The notes beneath the pieces are model-generated. The model was not told the DNA's origin and made no database searches. It saw nothing but the letters and a program-made list of their open reading frames with translations. From Oscillospiraceae bacterium (lineage in GTDB: Bacteria; Bacillota; Clostridia; Oscillospirales; Ruminococcaceae): a stretch of 64,000 bases of DNA. Location: the NCBI GenBank assembly GCA_902363145.1, contig CABIZB010000002.1, positions 62,001 to 126,000 of the forward strand, in the 5' to 3' direction. Positions 1 to 7,967 of this stretch are shown one piece after another (the stretch's first letter is position 1; every line of letters begins with the position of its first letter). The translations under genes were made by a program, and so were the position numbers.

Positions 1-2
1 TT

Positions 3-692
3 CACAACATGACCGAGGACGAGAGGAAAACTCCTCCTAAATTCGACGGGCTTTACATCGACATCGGCGCAAAGGACAAGGCGGAAGCCGAAAAATTTAT
101 CCGCCCAGGCGATTATGCTTATTACACCTGCGGATATGCCCTCTCGCAGGACGGCTATGTGCGCTCCAAGGCAATAGACGACCGTGCAGGCTGTGCGGTA
201 ATGATTGCAATGATACTGGAGGATATTCCCGAGTACGACTGCACATTTACCTTTGTGACCCAGGAAGAGATAGGTCTCAGAGGCGCAAGGACGGCAGCAT
301 TTTATGCCGCTCCCGATTTTGCCATAGTGCTCGAAGCTACCACAGCGGCGGATATTCCCCTTTCCGAGGGCGACAAGCGCTGCTGCCTGCTGGGAAAAGG
401 TCCCGTGGTATCCTATATGGACCGCTCCACCGTTTATGACAGGAAGCTTTTTGACCTGTCGCAGGAAATCGCAAAGGACAACAGCATCGGCTGGCAGACA
501 AAAACACTCATCGCAGGCGGAAACGACAGCGGCGCAATTCACATCAGCCGCAGCGGCGTGAGAACGATAGCAATATCCGTTCCCTGCCGATATCTGCACA
601 CCCCCTGCTGCGTTATAGACGAAAACGACTACTTCGATACATTTGCCCTTGCCTGCGCAATGGCGGATAAGATACTTGACTCCGAGATCTGA
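3..692 (+). CDS. M42 family metallopeptidase (glutamyl aminopeptidase / 'endoglucanase M' type), 5' end cut off
   Basis: C-terminal ~229 residues of a di-zinc cytosolic aminopeptidase that trims N-terminal residues from peptides. The reading frame is open to the left edge, so the true start lies upstream; the ATG at 9 is only an internal methionine. Visible M42 landmarks are the bridging-metal segment AIDDRAGC, the catalytic/metal pair in TQEEIGLRGA, the downstream acidic ligand region VLEATTA, and the last histidine in YLHTPCC. Family members run about 340-360 aa, so roughly one third is missing. The older name 'endoglucanase M' for this family reflects misannotation; the GH5 gene three genes downstream is the real glucanase. 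The next gene starts 17 bases after the stop, suggesting an operon. Confidence 0.88.
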   Translation, partial: HNMTEDERKTPPKFDGLYIDIGAKDKAEAEKFIRPGDYAYYTCGYALSQDGYVRSKAIDDRAGCAVMIAMILEDIPEYDCTFTFVTQEEIGLRGARTAAFYAAPDFAIVLEATTAADIPLSEGDKRCCLLGKGPVVSYMDRSTVYDRKLFDLSQEIAKDNSIGWQTKTLIAGGNDSGAIHISRSGVRTIAISVPCRYLHTPCCVIDENDYFDTFALACAMADKILDSEI

Positions 693-709
693 AAGGTAAG
701 GGACATTCA

Positions 710-1453
710 ATGATATTGCGGGCATACGAGCGCTCCGAGCTGAGACTGACTGACGACTATTACTGCGGCAAAATTGAGGCTGCGGTAAATGCCTACGGAA
801 TGAGCTACGATTTTTGCAGGCTATATTCCGTAAACGAGGGGCTTACATGGGGAAATATCCTGCTGTATAACTCCGCCGCAGTGCTGGGCGGCAGCCTGAT
901 AAATGAAGACGAGCTGGCGGATTTTATCCGCATAAACGCTCCCCAGACGGTGGAATGCCCCAGATATACGGGAAATCATCTGGCCATAGAGGGATATGAG
1001 CAGAAAAAGCGCCTGCTTTTCAGAATGGTGCCCGACAAGGATTTTGACGAAAAGGAATTTGTAAAGGGCGTTGACAAGCCCGTATCTCTCCAGCAGATGT
1101 TCATTATCCTGAACAGCAGCTTTCAGGGGCTGCAATACGACCTGTGGTATGCGGATATGTCCCACAGGATAAGGCACGAGGTGTCAAGGGCGTTCACGTA
1201 CAAGTCCGCTTCCTGCGCAAATATTGAGTTCTGCCTCAACGGAAAGGCATATATCTCAAGCGTGGCAACACTTCCCGCCGCAAGAGGACATGGCGGAGCG
1301 TCGGGGCTTTTAAAGCACATTGCCGCCATGCTGTCCCGCTACAAAATTGAAGGCTATCTGTGGTGCTATGAGGAGCTGGCAGATTTTTACACAAAGCTGG
1401 GCTTCAAGCTCACAGATGATGATATCATACTTATAAAAAAAGATAACACATGA
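710..1453 (+). CDS. GNAT-family N-acetyltransferase, two-part protein
   Basis: A 247-aa protein whose C-terminal ~90 residues carry a GNAT acetyl-CoA-binding fold: beta4 'KAYISSVATLPAARGHGGAS' has the V/A-x-T-xPxxRGxG pyrophosphate loop, and 'YTKLGFK' is the usual last motif. The first ~150 residues resemble no family I recognise; they could be a degenerate first GNAT half or a substrate-binding region. The start has a ribosome site (AAGG/AGGGA) about 8-14 nt upstream. It sits between a peptidase and a PLP enzyme with short gaps, consistent with co-transcription. The acetyl acceptor cannot be read from sequence. Confidence 0.75.
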   Translation: MILRAYERSELRLTDDYYCGKIEAAVNAYGMSYDFCRLYSVNEGLTWGNILLYNSAAVLGGSLINEDELADFIRINAPQTVECPRYTGNHLAIEGYEQKKRLLFRMVPDKDFDEKEFVKGVDKPVSLQQMFIILNSSFQGLQYDLWYADMSHRIRHEVSRAFTYKSASCANIEFCLNGKAYISSVATLPAARGHGGASGLLKHIAAMLSRYKIEGYLWCYEELADFYTKLGFKLTDDDIILIKKDNT

Positions 1454-1466
1454 AAGGAAAATTCTG

Positions 1467-2765
1467 ATGGCTGAAATATTTGACCCCAAGCCCGTTGTTC
1501 AGAAGGGCTTTGAAATTGAAGAAAGAATACTTAAAGCGGCTGCAAAGGCAGAGGAATCCTGCGAGGCTGCATTCAAGGAGATCGACCGCACAGCACGTTA
1601 CAACGGCGAAAAGGTACTGAAAGCTTTTATCGACAACAAGGTAAGCGATGTCTGCATGAAGGGCAGCTCGGGCTACGGCTACGGCGACGTGGGCAGAGAC
1701 ACCCTTGACGCTGTTTTTGCTCAGGCAGTGGGCGCTGAGGATGCTCTTGTGCGCCACAGCATAGTTTCGGGCACACACGCTCTCACCATTGCGCTGTTCG
1801 GACTGCTTAGAAAGGGCGACAGAATGGTATCCCTTACAGGCAGACCCTACGATACTCTTGAAGAGGTCATCGGTCTGAGAGGTTCGGGCAACGGCTCTCT
1901 GGCTGACTACGGCGTGGAATATGAGCAGGTTGACCTTACCCCCGAGGGCAAGCCCAACGTTGCGGAGATATTCCAGAAGGTAAAGGGCGCAAAGCTTGCT
2001 TATATCCAGCGTTCAAGAGGCTACAGCCTCCGTCCCTCCCTTACCGTAAGCGACATTGCCGAGATAGTAAAGGCTGCAAAGGGCGCAAACCCCGATATCA
2101 TCGTAATGGTAGATAACTGCTACGGTGAATTTACCGAAAAGACCGAGCCTGTTTCCGCAGGTGCCGATATCATCGTCGGCTCACTTATCAAGAACCCGGG
2201 CGGCGGAATCGCCGAAACAGGCGGATATATCGCAGGAACAAAGAAGCTGGTGGAGCAGTGCTCCTACAGGCTCACCTGCCCAGGCGTGGGAAGAGAAGCA
2301 GGCTGCTCTCTTGACCAGAACAAGCGTATGTATCAGGGACTTTTCTTTGCTCCCGAGGTAGTGGCAAACGCTCTCAAAACAGCTACATTCACCGCTGCGA
2401 TAATGACACAGTTGGGCTTTGAGTGCTTCCCCAAGCCCAATGAGCCAAGAGGAGATATCATCACAGCCGTGCTTATGAAAAATCCCGAAAATCTCATCGC
2501 ATTCTGTCAGGGCGTTCAGAAAGGCTCCCCTGTTGACAGCTTTGTTGCTCCCGAGCCTTGGGATATGCCCGGCTACGACAGCCAGGTAATCATGGCGGCA
2601 GGCGCATTCAACAACGGCGCTTCCATCGAGCTTTCCGCCGATGCACCTCTCCGTGAGCCCTATGCGGCTTATGTTCAGGGCGGACTTACCTACGCAACAG
2701 GCAGAATGGGCATTCTCTGCGCACTTCAGGAAATGTTCGAGAAAAGATGCCTTAAACTTTTCTGA
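1467..2765 (+). CDS. Methionine gamma-lyase-like PLP enzyme (YnbB / 'aluminum resistance protein' family)
   Basis: A 432-aa fold-type I PLP-dependent enzyme of the Met_gamma_lyase family (YnbB in Bacillus). The probable Schiff-base lysine is K242 in the segment GSLIKNPGGG. The upstream MVDNCYGEFTE segment supplies the cofactor-ring aspartate, and SGTHALTIALFG is the phosphate-side region. Full length for the family. The true substrate is not established for most members; 'aluminum resistance' is a legacy name. The ribosome site GAAAGG lies about 9 nt before the ATG, and the gene follows the acetyltransferase by 13 nt. In many Firmicutes ynbB lies next to hflX/glnR; that context is absent here. 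Confidence 0.88.
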   Translation: MAEIFDPKPVVQKGFEIEERILKAAAKAEESCEAAFKEIDRTARYNGEKVLKAFIDNKVSDVCMKGSSGYGYGDVGRDTLDAVFAQAVGAEDALVRHSIVSGTHALTIALFGLLRKGDRMVSLTGRPYDTLEEVIGLRGSGNGSLADYGVEYEQVDLTPEGKPNVAEIFQKVKGAKLAYIQRSRGYSLRPSLTVSDIAEIVKAAKGANPDIIVMVDNCYGEFTEKTEPVSAGADIIVGSLIKNPGGGIAETGGYIAGTKKLVEQCSYRLTCPGVGREAGCSLDQNKRMYQGLFFAPEVVANALKTATFTAAIMTQLGFECFPKPNEPRGDIITAVLMKNPENLIAFCQGVQKGSPVDSFVAPEPWDMPGYDSQVIMAAGAFNNGASIELSADAPLREPYAAYVQGGLTYATGRMGILCALQEMFEKRCLKLF

Positions 2766-2785
2766 TAATAAAAAGGACTGATAAT

Positions 2786-3913
2786 ATGAAGCTCTTCCGA
2801 CTGGCAGCCGCTGTAATGACTGCGGCAATGCTCTTTACCTCCTGTGGGGCTGATACGACTGAGCCAAAGGACTACAGCTCCCGCAGCTCTGCCGAGATAG
2901 TCAGCGATATGAAGATAGGCTGGAACCTGGGCAACACCCTTGACGTGTGCGCCGCCGACAGAGACGGTGACGGCATTATCAACGATGTTCCCGAAAACGG
3001 CATCGTTGACGAGACGCTGTGGGGCAATCCCATGACCGACAGCTCACTTTTTGAGGCACTGAAAGCTGACGGAATAAACGCCGTGAGAATACCTATTACC
3101 TGGCGTGACCATCTGGGCGACGCTCCCGACTACAAAGTAGATGAGGACTGGATGAACCGTGTCAAGGAGGTCGTGGACTACGCCTACGACCTTGATATGT
3201 ACGTTATCATAAACATTCACCACGACGGCGGAGACGACAGCAAGTTCGGCGCATGGGTACGCAGCGCATCGGAGGATTATGACAAATTCAGCGAAAAATA
3301 TAATGCTCTCTGGAAGCAGATATGCGCAGAGTTTTCCGAGTATGACGACCGCCTTATCATGGAGAGCGCCAACGAGATAGGCTTTGACGACCTCCCTCAG
3401 GACGACGCATATGCGCTTCTGAACAAGATAAATCAGCAGTTTGTCGATCTGGTAAGAGCAAGCGGAGGCTACAACGCAACCCGTCCCCTGCTTATTGCAG
3501 GCTACTGGACGGATATCGCAAAGACCTGCGACAGCCGCTATCAGATGCCCGCAGACCCTGCAAATAATCTTATTCTTTCCGTTCATTACTACACTCCCTG
3601 GGAGTTCTGCATCATCAACAAAAAGATGACATGGGGCAGCGAGGCTGATGTTAAGGAGCTTGAAAGGAACATGAACAAGCTGAAAGAAAACTTCGTTGAC
3701 AAGGGCGTTCCCGTTATCATTGGAGAGTTCGGCTTCAATAATGGAGTTCAGCCCGAGAGCAAGGTGAAATTCGCCTCTGCAGTCTCAAAGACCTGCTATG
3801 ATATGGGAATACGCACATTCCTGTGGGATAACGGCGAGGTATATGACCGCACAAACCACGTATGGCGTGTGGAAGGTCTTATAGAAGCTCTCAGAGAAAG
3901 CGTGGGCTTATGA
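2786..3913 (+). CDS. Glycoside hydrolase family 5 endo-beta-glucanase, lipoprotein
   Basis: A 375-aa secreted hydrolase. Residues 1-20 form a lipoprotein signal ending FTSC with the lipidated cysteine at C20, so it is probably anchored outside the membrane rather than released. The (beta/alpha)8 catalytic domain starts at GWNLGNTLD (45-53). Further markers are RIPITWRDH, INIHHDG, acid/base E197 in ESANE, the HYYTPW loop and nucleophile E314 in IGEFG. The pattern is that of GH5 endoglucanases/xyloglucanases (GH5_4-like), retaining beta-1,4 cleavage. No dockerin or carbohydrate-binding module follows. Unusual: a DRDGDGIIND stretch at 58-67, like a calcium loop, is inserted just after the first strand. 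The stop overlaps the next start as ATGA, so this gene is translationally coupled to the hydrolase downstream. Confidence 0.92.
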   Translation: MKLFRLAAAVMTAAMLFTSCGADTTEPKDYSSRSSAEIVSDMKIGWNLGNTLDVCAADRDGDGIINDVPENGIVDETLWGNPMTDSSLFEALKADGINAVRIPITWRDHLGDAPDYKVDEDWMNRVKEVVDYAYDLDMYVIINIHHDGGDDSKFGAWVRSASEDYDKFSEKYNALWKQICAEFSEYDDRLIMESANEIGFDDLPQDDAYALLNKINQQFVDLVRASGGYNATRPLLIAGYWTDIAKTCDSRYQMPADPANNLILSVHYYTPWEFCIINKKMTWGSEADVKELERNMNKLKENFVDKGVPVIIGEFGFNNGVQPESKVKFASAVSKTCYDMGIRTFLWDNGEVYDRTNHVWRVEGLIEALRESVGL

Positions 3914-4716
3914 TAACGAAAAGCATTTCCCTTGCACCGCCCTACGAAAAGGCAGGACTAAACAGTGAAGGTCTTTCCCCCACCCTCACCTGCATTATTC
4001 ACGACAGCCAGCCCGAAAGAAAATATCCCGCTCTTATAGCTATCCCCGGCGGAAGCTATGAGCACTGCTCCAAGCGAGAGGGAGAGCCATGCGCCGCAAG
4101 GTGGTATTCCTACGGCTACAACGGCTTTGTGCTTGACTACAGCTGCGTGAACAAGCCGTTCCCCACGGCTTTGCTGGAGCTGTGCGCTGCGGTGGAATAT
4201 ATAAAAAGCCATGCAGATGAGCTTTGCTGTGACGGCAGAGTTATCCTCTGTGGATTTTCTGCGGGAGGTCATCTGGCGGCAAGTCTGGGAGTGCATTTTG
4301 GAAAATATCAGGAGCTTTTTAAAGAAAATATCCGCCCTGACGGCATGGTGCTTTGCTACCCTGTGATAACAGCGGGAAAATACACTCACCCGTTATCAGC
4401 ACAGAATATTGCTCCCACCGATGAGCTGAGGAAGCTCGCTTCGCTGGAAGATCACGTTTCGGCTGACGTTTGCCCCACATTCATCTGGCACTGTGCGGAC
4501 GACAACATCGTCCCTGTGGAAAACAGCCTGATGTTTGCATCGGCGCTGTCGGGAAGCCATGTCCCCTTTGAGCTGCATATTTTCCCCAAGGGCGGTCACG
4601 GAATAGCCATGTGCGACATAACCACCATAAAGGACGGAAACGAAAGATATCTTAATCCCACTGCGGCACAGTGGTTCGCCCTTGCCCTGGACTGGGCAGA
4701 AAGGATACTGAAATGA
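3910..4716 (+). CDS. Alpha/beta hydrolase, probable carbohydrate (acetyl) esterase
   Basis: A 268-aa cytoplasmic alpha/beta hydrolase of the BD-FAE / acetyl-esterase type. The nucleophile is S117 in GFSAGG, the acid is in the DDNIVP segment (D197/D198), the base is H230 in GGHGI, and PGGSYEHCS forms the oxyanion-side loop that replaces HGG. I start it at the ATG that overlaps the glucanase stop (ATGA); an upstream in-frame start would overlap the previous gene by 52 bases and has no ribosome site. Coupling to a GH5 gene makes deacetylation of imported hemicellulose oligosaccharides a reasonable inference. A general carboxylesterase cannot be excluded. Confidence 0.82.
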   Translation: MITKSISLAPPYEKAGLNSEGLSPTLTCIIHDSQPERKYPALIAIPGGSYEHCSKREGEPCAARWYSYGYNGFVLDYSCVNKPFPTALLELCAAVEYIKSHADELCCDGRVILCGFSAGGHLAASLGVHFGKYQELFKENIRPDGMVLCYPVITAGKYTHPLSAQNIAPTDELRKLASLEDHVSADVCPTFIWHCADDNIVPVENSLMFASALSGSHVPFELHIFPKGGHGIAMCDITTIKDGNERYLNPTAAQWFALALDWAERILK

Positions 4717-5204
4717 ATATCGAGATGAGAAGAATAACCTCGGAGAAAGTTCACGAGGCAGTTATGATATGGAACAAGGTAGTTGAGGACGGCGTGGCAT
4801 TCCCCCAGACAGAGCCTCTTGATGACGACACGGGAGCGGAGTTCTTTGCCGCTCAGGACTACACAGCCGTTGCCTTTGACACCGACACAGCCGAGGTAGT
4901 GGGAATGTACATTCTTCACCCCAACAACGTGGGCAGATGCGGTCATATCTGCAACGCAAGCTATGCAGTGCGCTCCGATATGAGAGGAAAGCACATAGGC
5001 GAGCTGCTTGTCACAGACTGCCTTAAAAAGGCAAAGGAGCTTGGCTACAAGATACTCCAGTTCAATGCGGTAGTTGCCACAAACACCTCTGCCCTGGAGC
5101 TTTACAAGAAGCTGGGCTTTGTTCAGCTGGGCGTTATCCCGGGCGGATTTTTAATGAAGGACGGTCACTACGAGGATATCATCGTTCATTATCATACCCT
5201 GTAA
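4713..5204 (+). CDS. GNAT-family N-acetyltransferase
   Basis: A 163-aa single-domain acetyltransferase. NASYAVRSDMRGKHIGELL is the beta4-loop-alpha3 acetyl-CoA site (RxxGxG-like, here RGKHIG). NAVVATNTSALELYKKLGF is the characteristic C-terminal N-x-x-A-xxLYxxxGF motif. The start is the ATG overlapping the stop of the hydrolase (ATGA), 14 codons inside a longer open frame. The overall type resembles L-amino-acid or phosphinothricin acetyltransferase-like proteins, but the substrate is unknown. It is the last gene of the GH5-esterase-GNAT unit; a new promoter begins 60 bases downstream. Confidence 0.85.
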   Translation: MNIEMRRITSEKVHEAVMIWNKVVEDGVAFPQTEPLDDDTGAEFFAAQDYTAVAFDTDTAEVVGMYILHPNNVGRCGHICNASYAVRSDMRGKHIGELLVTDCLKKAKELGYKILQFNAVVATNTSALELYKKLGFVQLGVIPGGFLMKDGHYEDIIVHYHTL

Positions 5205-5264
5205 AAGGCTGTCGGACAAGGGCGCTTTTACGGTATATATGCGTTTTGTTAAAAAGAAATTTGC

Positions 5265-5293
5265 TTGACAAAACAGGATAGATACGGTATAAT
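5265..5293 (+). promoter_or_regulatory. Sigma-A promoter of the RNase J operon
   Basis: Perfect consensus hexamers TTGACA and TATAAT separated by exactly 17 bases. The predicted transcript starts near 5300, almost 400 nt before the RNase J start. It is the best match to consensus in the window. Confidence 0.88.
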
Positions 5294-5299
5294 AAAAAT

Positions 5300-5698
5300 A
5301 ATTATTGTGTTCGGATATTATGCGGATATTCCCGTGAGGTATTATCGGAATTTCCGTGATTGATTATTGATTGTTGAATTGCCGCTGTTTTTTGTGATGT
5401 TTTGCGGTGCGCTGAAATTATGTCTCCGCCGTTTTTGCTGTTGTTATTTAATGGTGCGGGGAATGATAGTTTTTGTTTGGTTTGCGGAAGAGGGGTCGTT
5501 ATGCTTCCGTATGATGTTTTATGCGCCGATAAATGCGGACAGGCTGTCGGATCGTTTTAACCATGTGATCTCCGAACATAATAACAAATAACAGGCAGAG
5601 TTTTTTTTATGTGCGTTTATCGGAAACCTGCCATATGTATTGGAAACCTGCTATAAATATGCAGTCAGATGAATTGATTTGAAATGAGGTATTTAAAA
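5300..5698 (+). other. Long U-rich 5' leader of RNase J
   Basis: About 400 nt between the promoter and the start codon with no convincing gene; a 74-codon open frame here begins at a TTG without ribosome site and is Cys/Phe/Val-rich noise. The leader is rich in U and contains an eight-U run near 5601 and a repeated GGAAACCTGC (about 5620 and 5642) that can pair alternatively with the preceding CAGGCAG. No known riboswitch is recognised. The length and U-richness recall the autoregulatory leaders of RNase E genes, which is analogy only. Confidence 0.5.
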
Positions 5699-7945
5699 TT
5701 GTCAGAAAACCAGAATAAGGGAAACGATATCGCCGTTAACGAGTACGGCGAAAGAATTGCTCCGAAGCCTGAAAAATCGGAAAACACAGCAAGAAACAAT
5801 GCTTCGGCAAATAACAGATCCTACAGCAGATATCAGAAGCCTTTCCGCCGCCCCGCTCTCCCTCCCAAGGGAGTTTCCGCCGCAGCTTTCGGCAGGCAGC
5901 AGGCTGAAAATGCAAACAATAATAACAATAATGTAAATGCGGAAGCACCCGAAAAGCCCCGTCAGGAATATCAGCAGCAGAACGGCTACAGATCTTACCG
6001 CAATAAGCCTTACAACAAGAACTATAACAAGAATTATAAGGCTCCCCGCCAGCAGAATGACGCTGCGGTAACTGAGATACCCGCTCAGCCCTTTACCTTT
6101 GAAAAGACCGCTTTTGAAAAGAGCTATGAGCAGAGCAAGCCCTACGGCAGAAAGAATCAGGAGATAAAGAACTACAATCAGGAGAGAAGATATCAGCCCA
6201 GAAACAATTACAGGGACGATCAGCAGGCTGCTCCCGAGGAAAAGTATCAGCACGTTGTTTATCACTCCAACCACAGGGCTGTAAAGCGCACACCCCTTAG
6301 AATAATCCCCCTGGGCGGACTTAACGAGATAGGCAAGAACATGACCGTTTTCGAGTGCGGAAACGATATGTTCATCGTTGACTGCGGTCTAGCTTTCCCG
6401 GACAGCGATATGCCGGGCGTTGACCTTGTTATCCCCGATTTCACCTATGTTGAGCAGAACATCGACAAGGTAAGAGGCATCGTTATCACCCACGGTCATG
6501 AGGACCACATCGGCGGACTTGCATATCTGCTGAAAAAGGTGAATATCCCCGTTTATGCCACCCGTCTTACCATCGGTCTTATCGAGGGCAAGCTCAAGGA
6601 GCATAATCTTCTGAGCCAGACAAAGCTGAACGTTGTAACTCCCAGACAGACCGTTAAAATGGGCTGCATGGCAGTTGAATTTATCCACGTAAACCACTCT
6701 ATCCCCGACGCTGTGGGTCTTGCTATCCACACTCCTGCGGGAATAGTTATCCACACAGGAGACTTCAAGGTGGATTTCACACCCATTGAGGGCGGAATTA
6801 TCGACCTTGCACGCTTCGGCGAGCTGGGCAACAGGGGCGTTCTTGCACTCATGTCCGACTCCACAAATGCCGAGAAGCCCGGTCACACCGCTTCCGAGCG
6901 CAAGGTAGGCAGCTCCTTTGAAAACCTCTTTGCAAAGGCTGAGGGCAAGCGTATCATCATTGCGACATTTGCTTCAAATATCCACAGAATACAGCAGATA
7001 ATCAACAACGCTGTCCGCACGGACAGAAAGGTCGCTGTTTTCGGAAGAAGTATGCTCAACGTTATCTCCACAGCTATGGAGCTGGGATATCTGAGCGTGC
7101 CCGAGGGCGTTATCATTGATCTGGAGGCTATGAACAAGTATCCTCCCGAGAAGATAGTTCTTATCACCACAGGCAGCCAGGGCGAGCCTATGTCCGCACT
7201 TACCAGAATGGCGATGAACGAGCACAGAAGCGTTACAATCACCCCTATGGACTATATCATCATCAGCGCAACTCCTATCCCCGGCAACGAAAAGTATGTT
7301 ACAAGAGTTGTAAACGAGCTGCTCAAGGCAGGGGCTGAGGTAATTTACGAGTCCATGTACGACGTTCACGTTTCGGGTCATGCGTGCCAGGAAGAGCTGA
7401 AGCTTATAATGGCTCTCACCCGCCCCAGATTTTTCATTCCCGTTCACGGCGAGTACAAGCACCTGAAAAAGAGCGCAGGTCTTGCAAATTCCATCGGTAT
7501 CCCCGAGAGCAATATCATCATCGGCTCCATAGGCGATGTTATCGAAACTGACGGCACCGACCTGAGAATAACAGGCAAAGTAACGGCAGGCAGAGTTCTT
7601 GTTGACGGTCTGGGCGTTGGCGACGTTGGTTCTATCGTGCTCCGTGACAGAAAGCATCTTGCGGAGGACGGTCTTATCGTTGTAGTTGCCACTATTGAGA
7701 GCGAGAGCGGCACTATCCTTGCAGGCCCCGACATTCTTTCAAGAGGCTTTGTATATGTCCGTGAGAGCGAGGAAATGATGGAAGCCGCAAGGGATATCCT
7801 GAGAAAAACTCTGGAAAGCTGCCTTGCAGGCGGAGTAAGGGACTGGAACGGAATCAAGTCCAGCCTGAGAGACTCCCTCAGCGACTATATTTATATGAAA
7901 ACAAAGCGCAATCCCATGATCCTCCCCATTATCGAGGAAATATGA
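5699..7945 (+). CDS. rnj: Ribonuclease J with long disordered N-terminal extension
   Basis: Metallo-beta-lactamase/beta-CASP ribonuclease with 5'-exonuclease and endonuclease activity in mRNA decay and RNA maturation. I prefer a TTG start: GAGGT at 5686-5690 sits 8 nt before it, whereas the ATG five codons upstream has no ribosome site in front of it. From the TTG the protein is 748 aa. Catalytic HGHEDH is at residues 265-270, and LGGLNEIGKN, which is near residue 15 in Bacillus RNase J1, begins only at about 205. The first ~200 residues are low-complexity, rich in Asn, Gln, Arg, Tyr and Lys (NNNNNNV, YNKNYNKNY), with no predicted fold. Downstream are the beta-CASP region (PMSALTRMA) and the HVSGH motif. 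It is followed after 22 bases by gdpP. Confidence 0.93.
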   Translation: MSENQNKGNDIAVNEYGERIAPKPEKSENTARNNASANNRSYSRYQKPFRRPALPPKGVSAAAFGRQQAENANNNNNNVNAEAPEKPRQEYQQQNGYRSYRNKPYNKNYNKNYKAPRQQNDAAVTEIPAQPFTFEKTAFEKSYEQSKPYGRKNQEIKNYNQERRYQPRNNYRDDQQAAPEEKYQHVVYHSNHRAVKRTPLRIIPLGGLNEIGKNMTVFECGNDMFIVDCGLAFPDSDMPGVDLVIPDFTYVEQNIDKVRGIVITHGHEDHIGGLAYLLKKVNIPVYATRLTIGLIEGKLKEHNLLSQTKLNVVTPRQTVKMGCMAVEFIHVNHSIPDAVGLAIHTPAGIVIHTGDFKVDFTPIEGGIIDLARFGELGNRGVLALMSDSTNAEKPGHTASERKVGSSFENLFAKAEGKRIIIATFASNIHRIQQIINNAVRTDRKVAVFGRSMLNVISTAMELGYLSVPEGVIIDLEAMNKYPPEKIVLITTGSQGEPMSALTRMAMNEHRSVTITPMDYIIISATPIPGNEKYVTRVVNELLKAGAEVIYESMYDVHVSGHACQEELKLIMALTRPRFFIPVHGEYKHLKKSAGLANSIGIPESNIIIGSIGDVIETDGTDLRITGKVTAGRVLVDGLGVGDVGSIVLRDRKHLAEDGLIVVVATIESESGTILAGPDILSRGFVYVRESEEMMEAARDILRKTLESCLAGGVRDWNGIKSSLRDSLSDYIYMKTKRNPMILPIIEEI

Positions 7946-7967
7946 AATCGAAGGCAGGTGATATTCA

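Noticed and set aside
2786..3913. Dockerin on the GH5 enzyme (cellulosome subunit)
   Set aside because: Only one half-loop (DRDGDGIIND) is present and it lies within the catalytic domain; there is no C-terminal or N-terminal dockerin pair, and the protein has a lipoprotein anchor.
5367..5591. 74-codon open frame in the RNase J leader
   Set aside because: TTG start without ribosome site, atypical composition (Cys/Phe/Val-rich), and no family resemblance.
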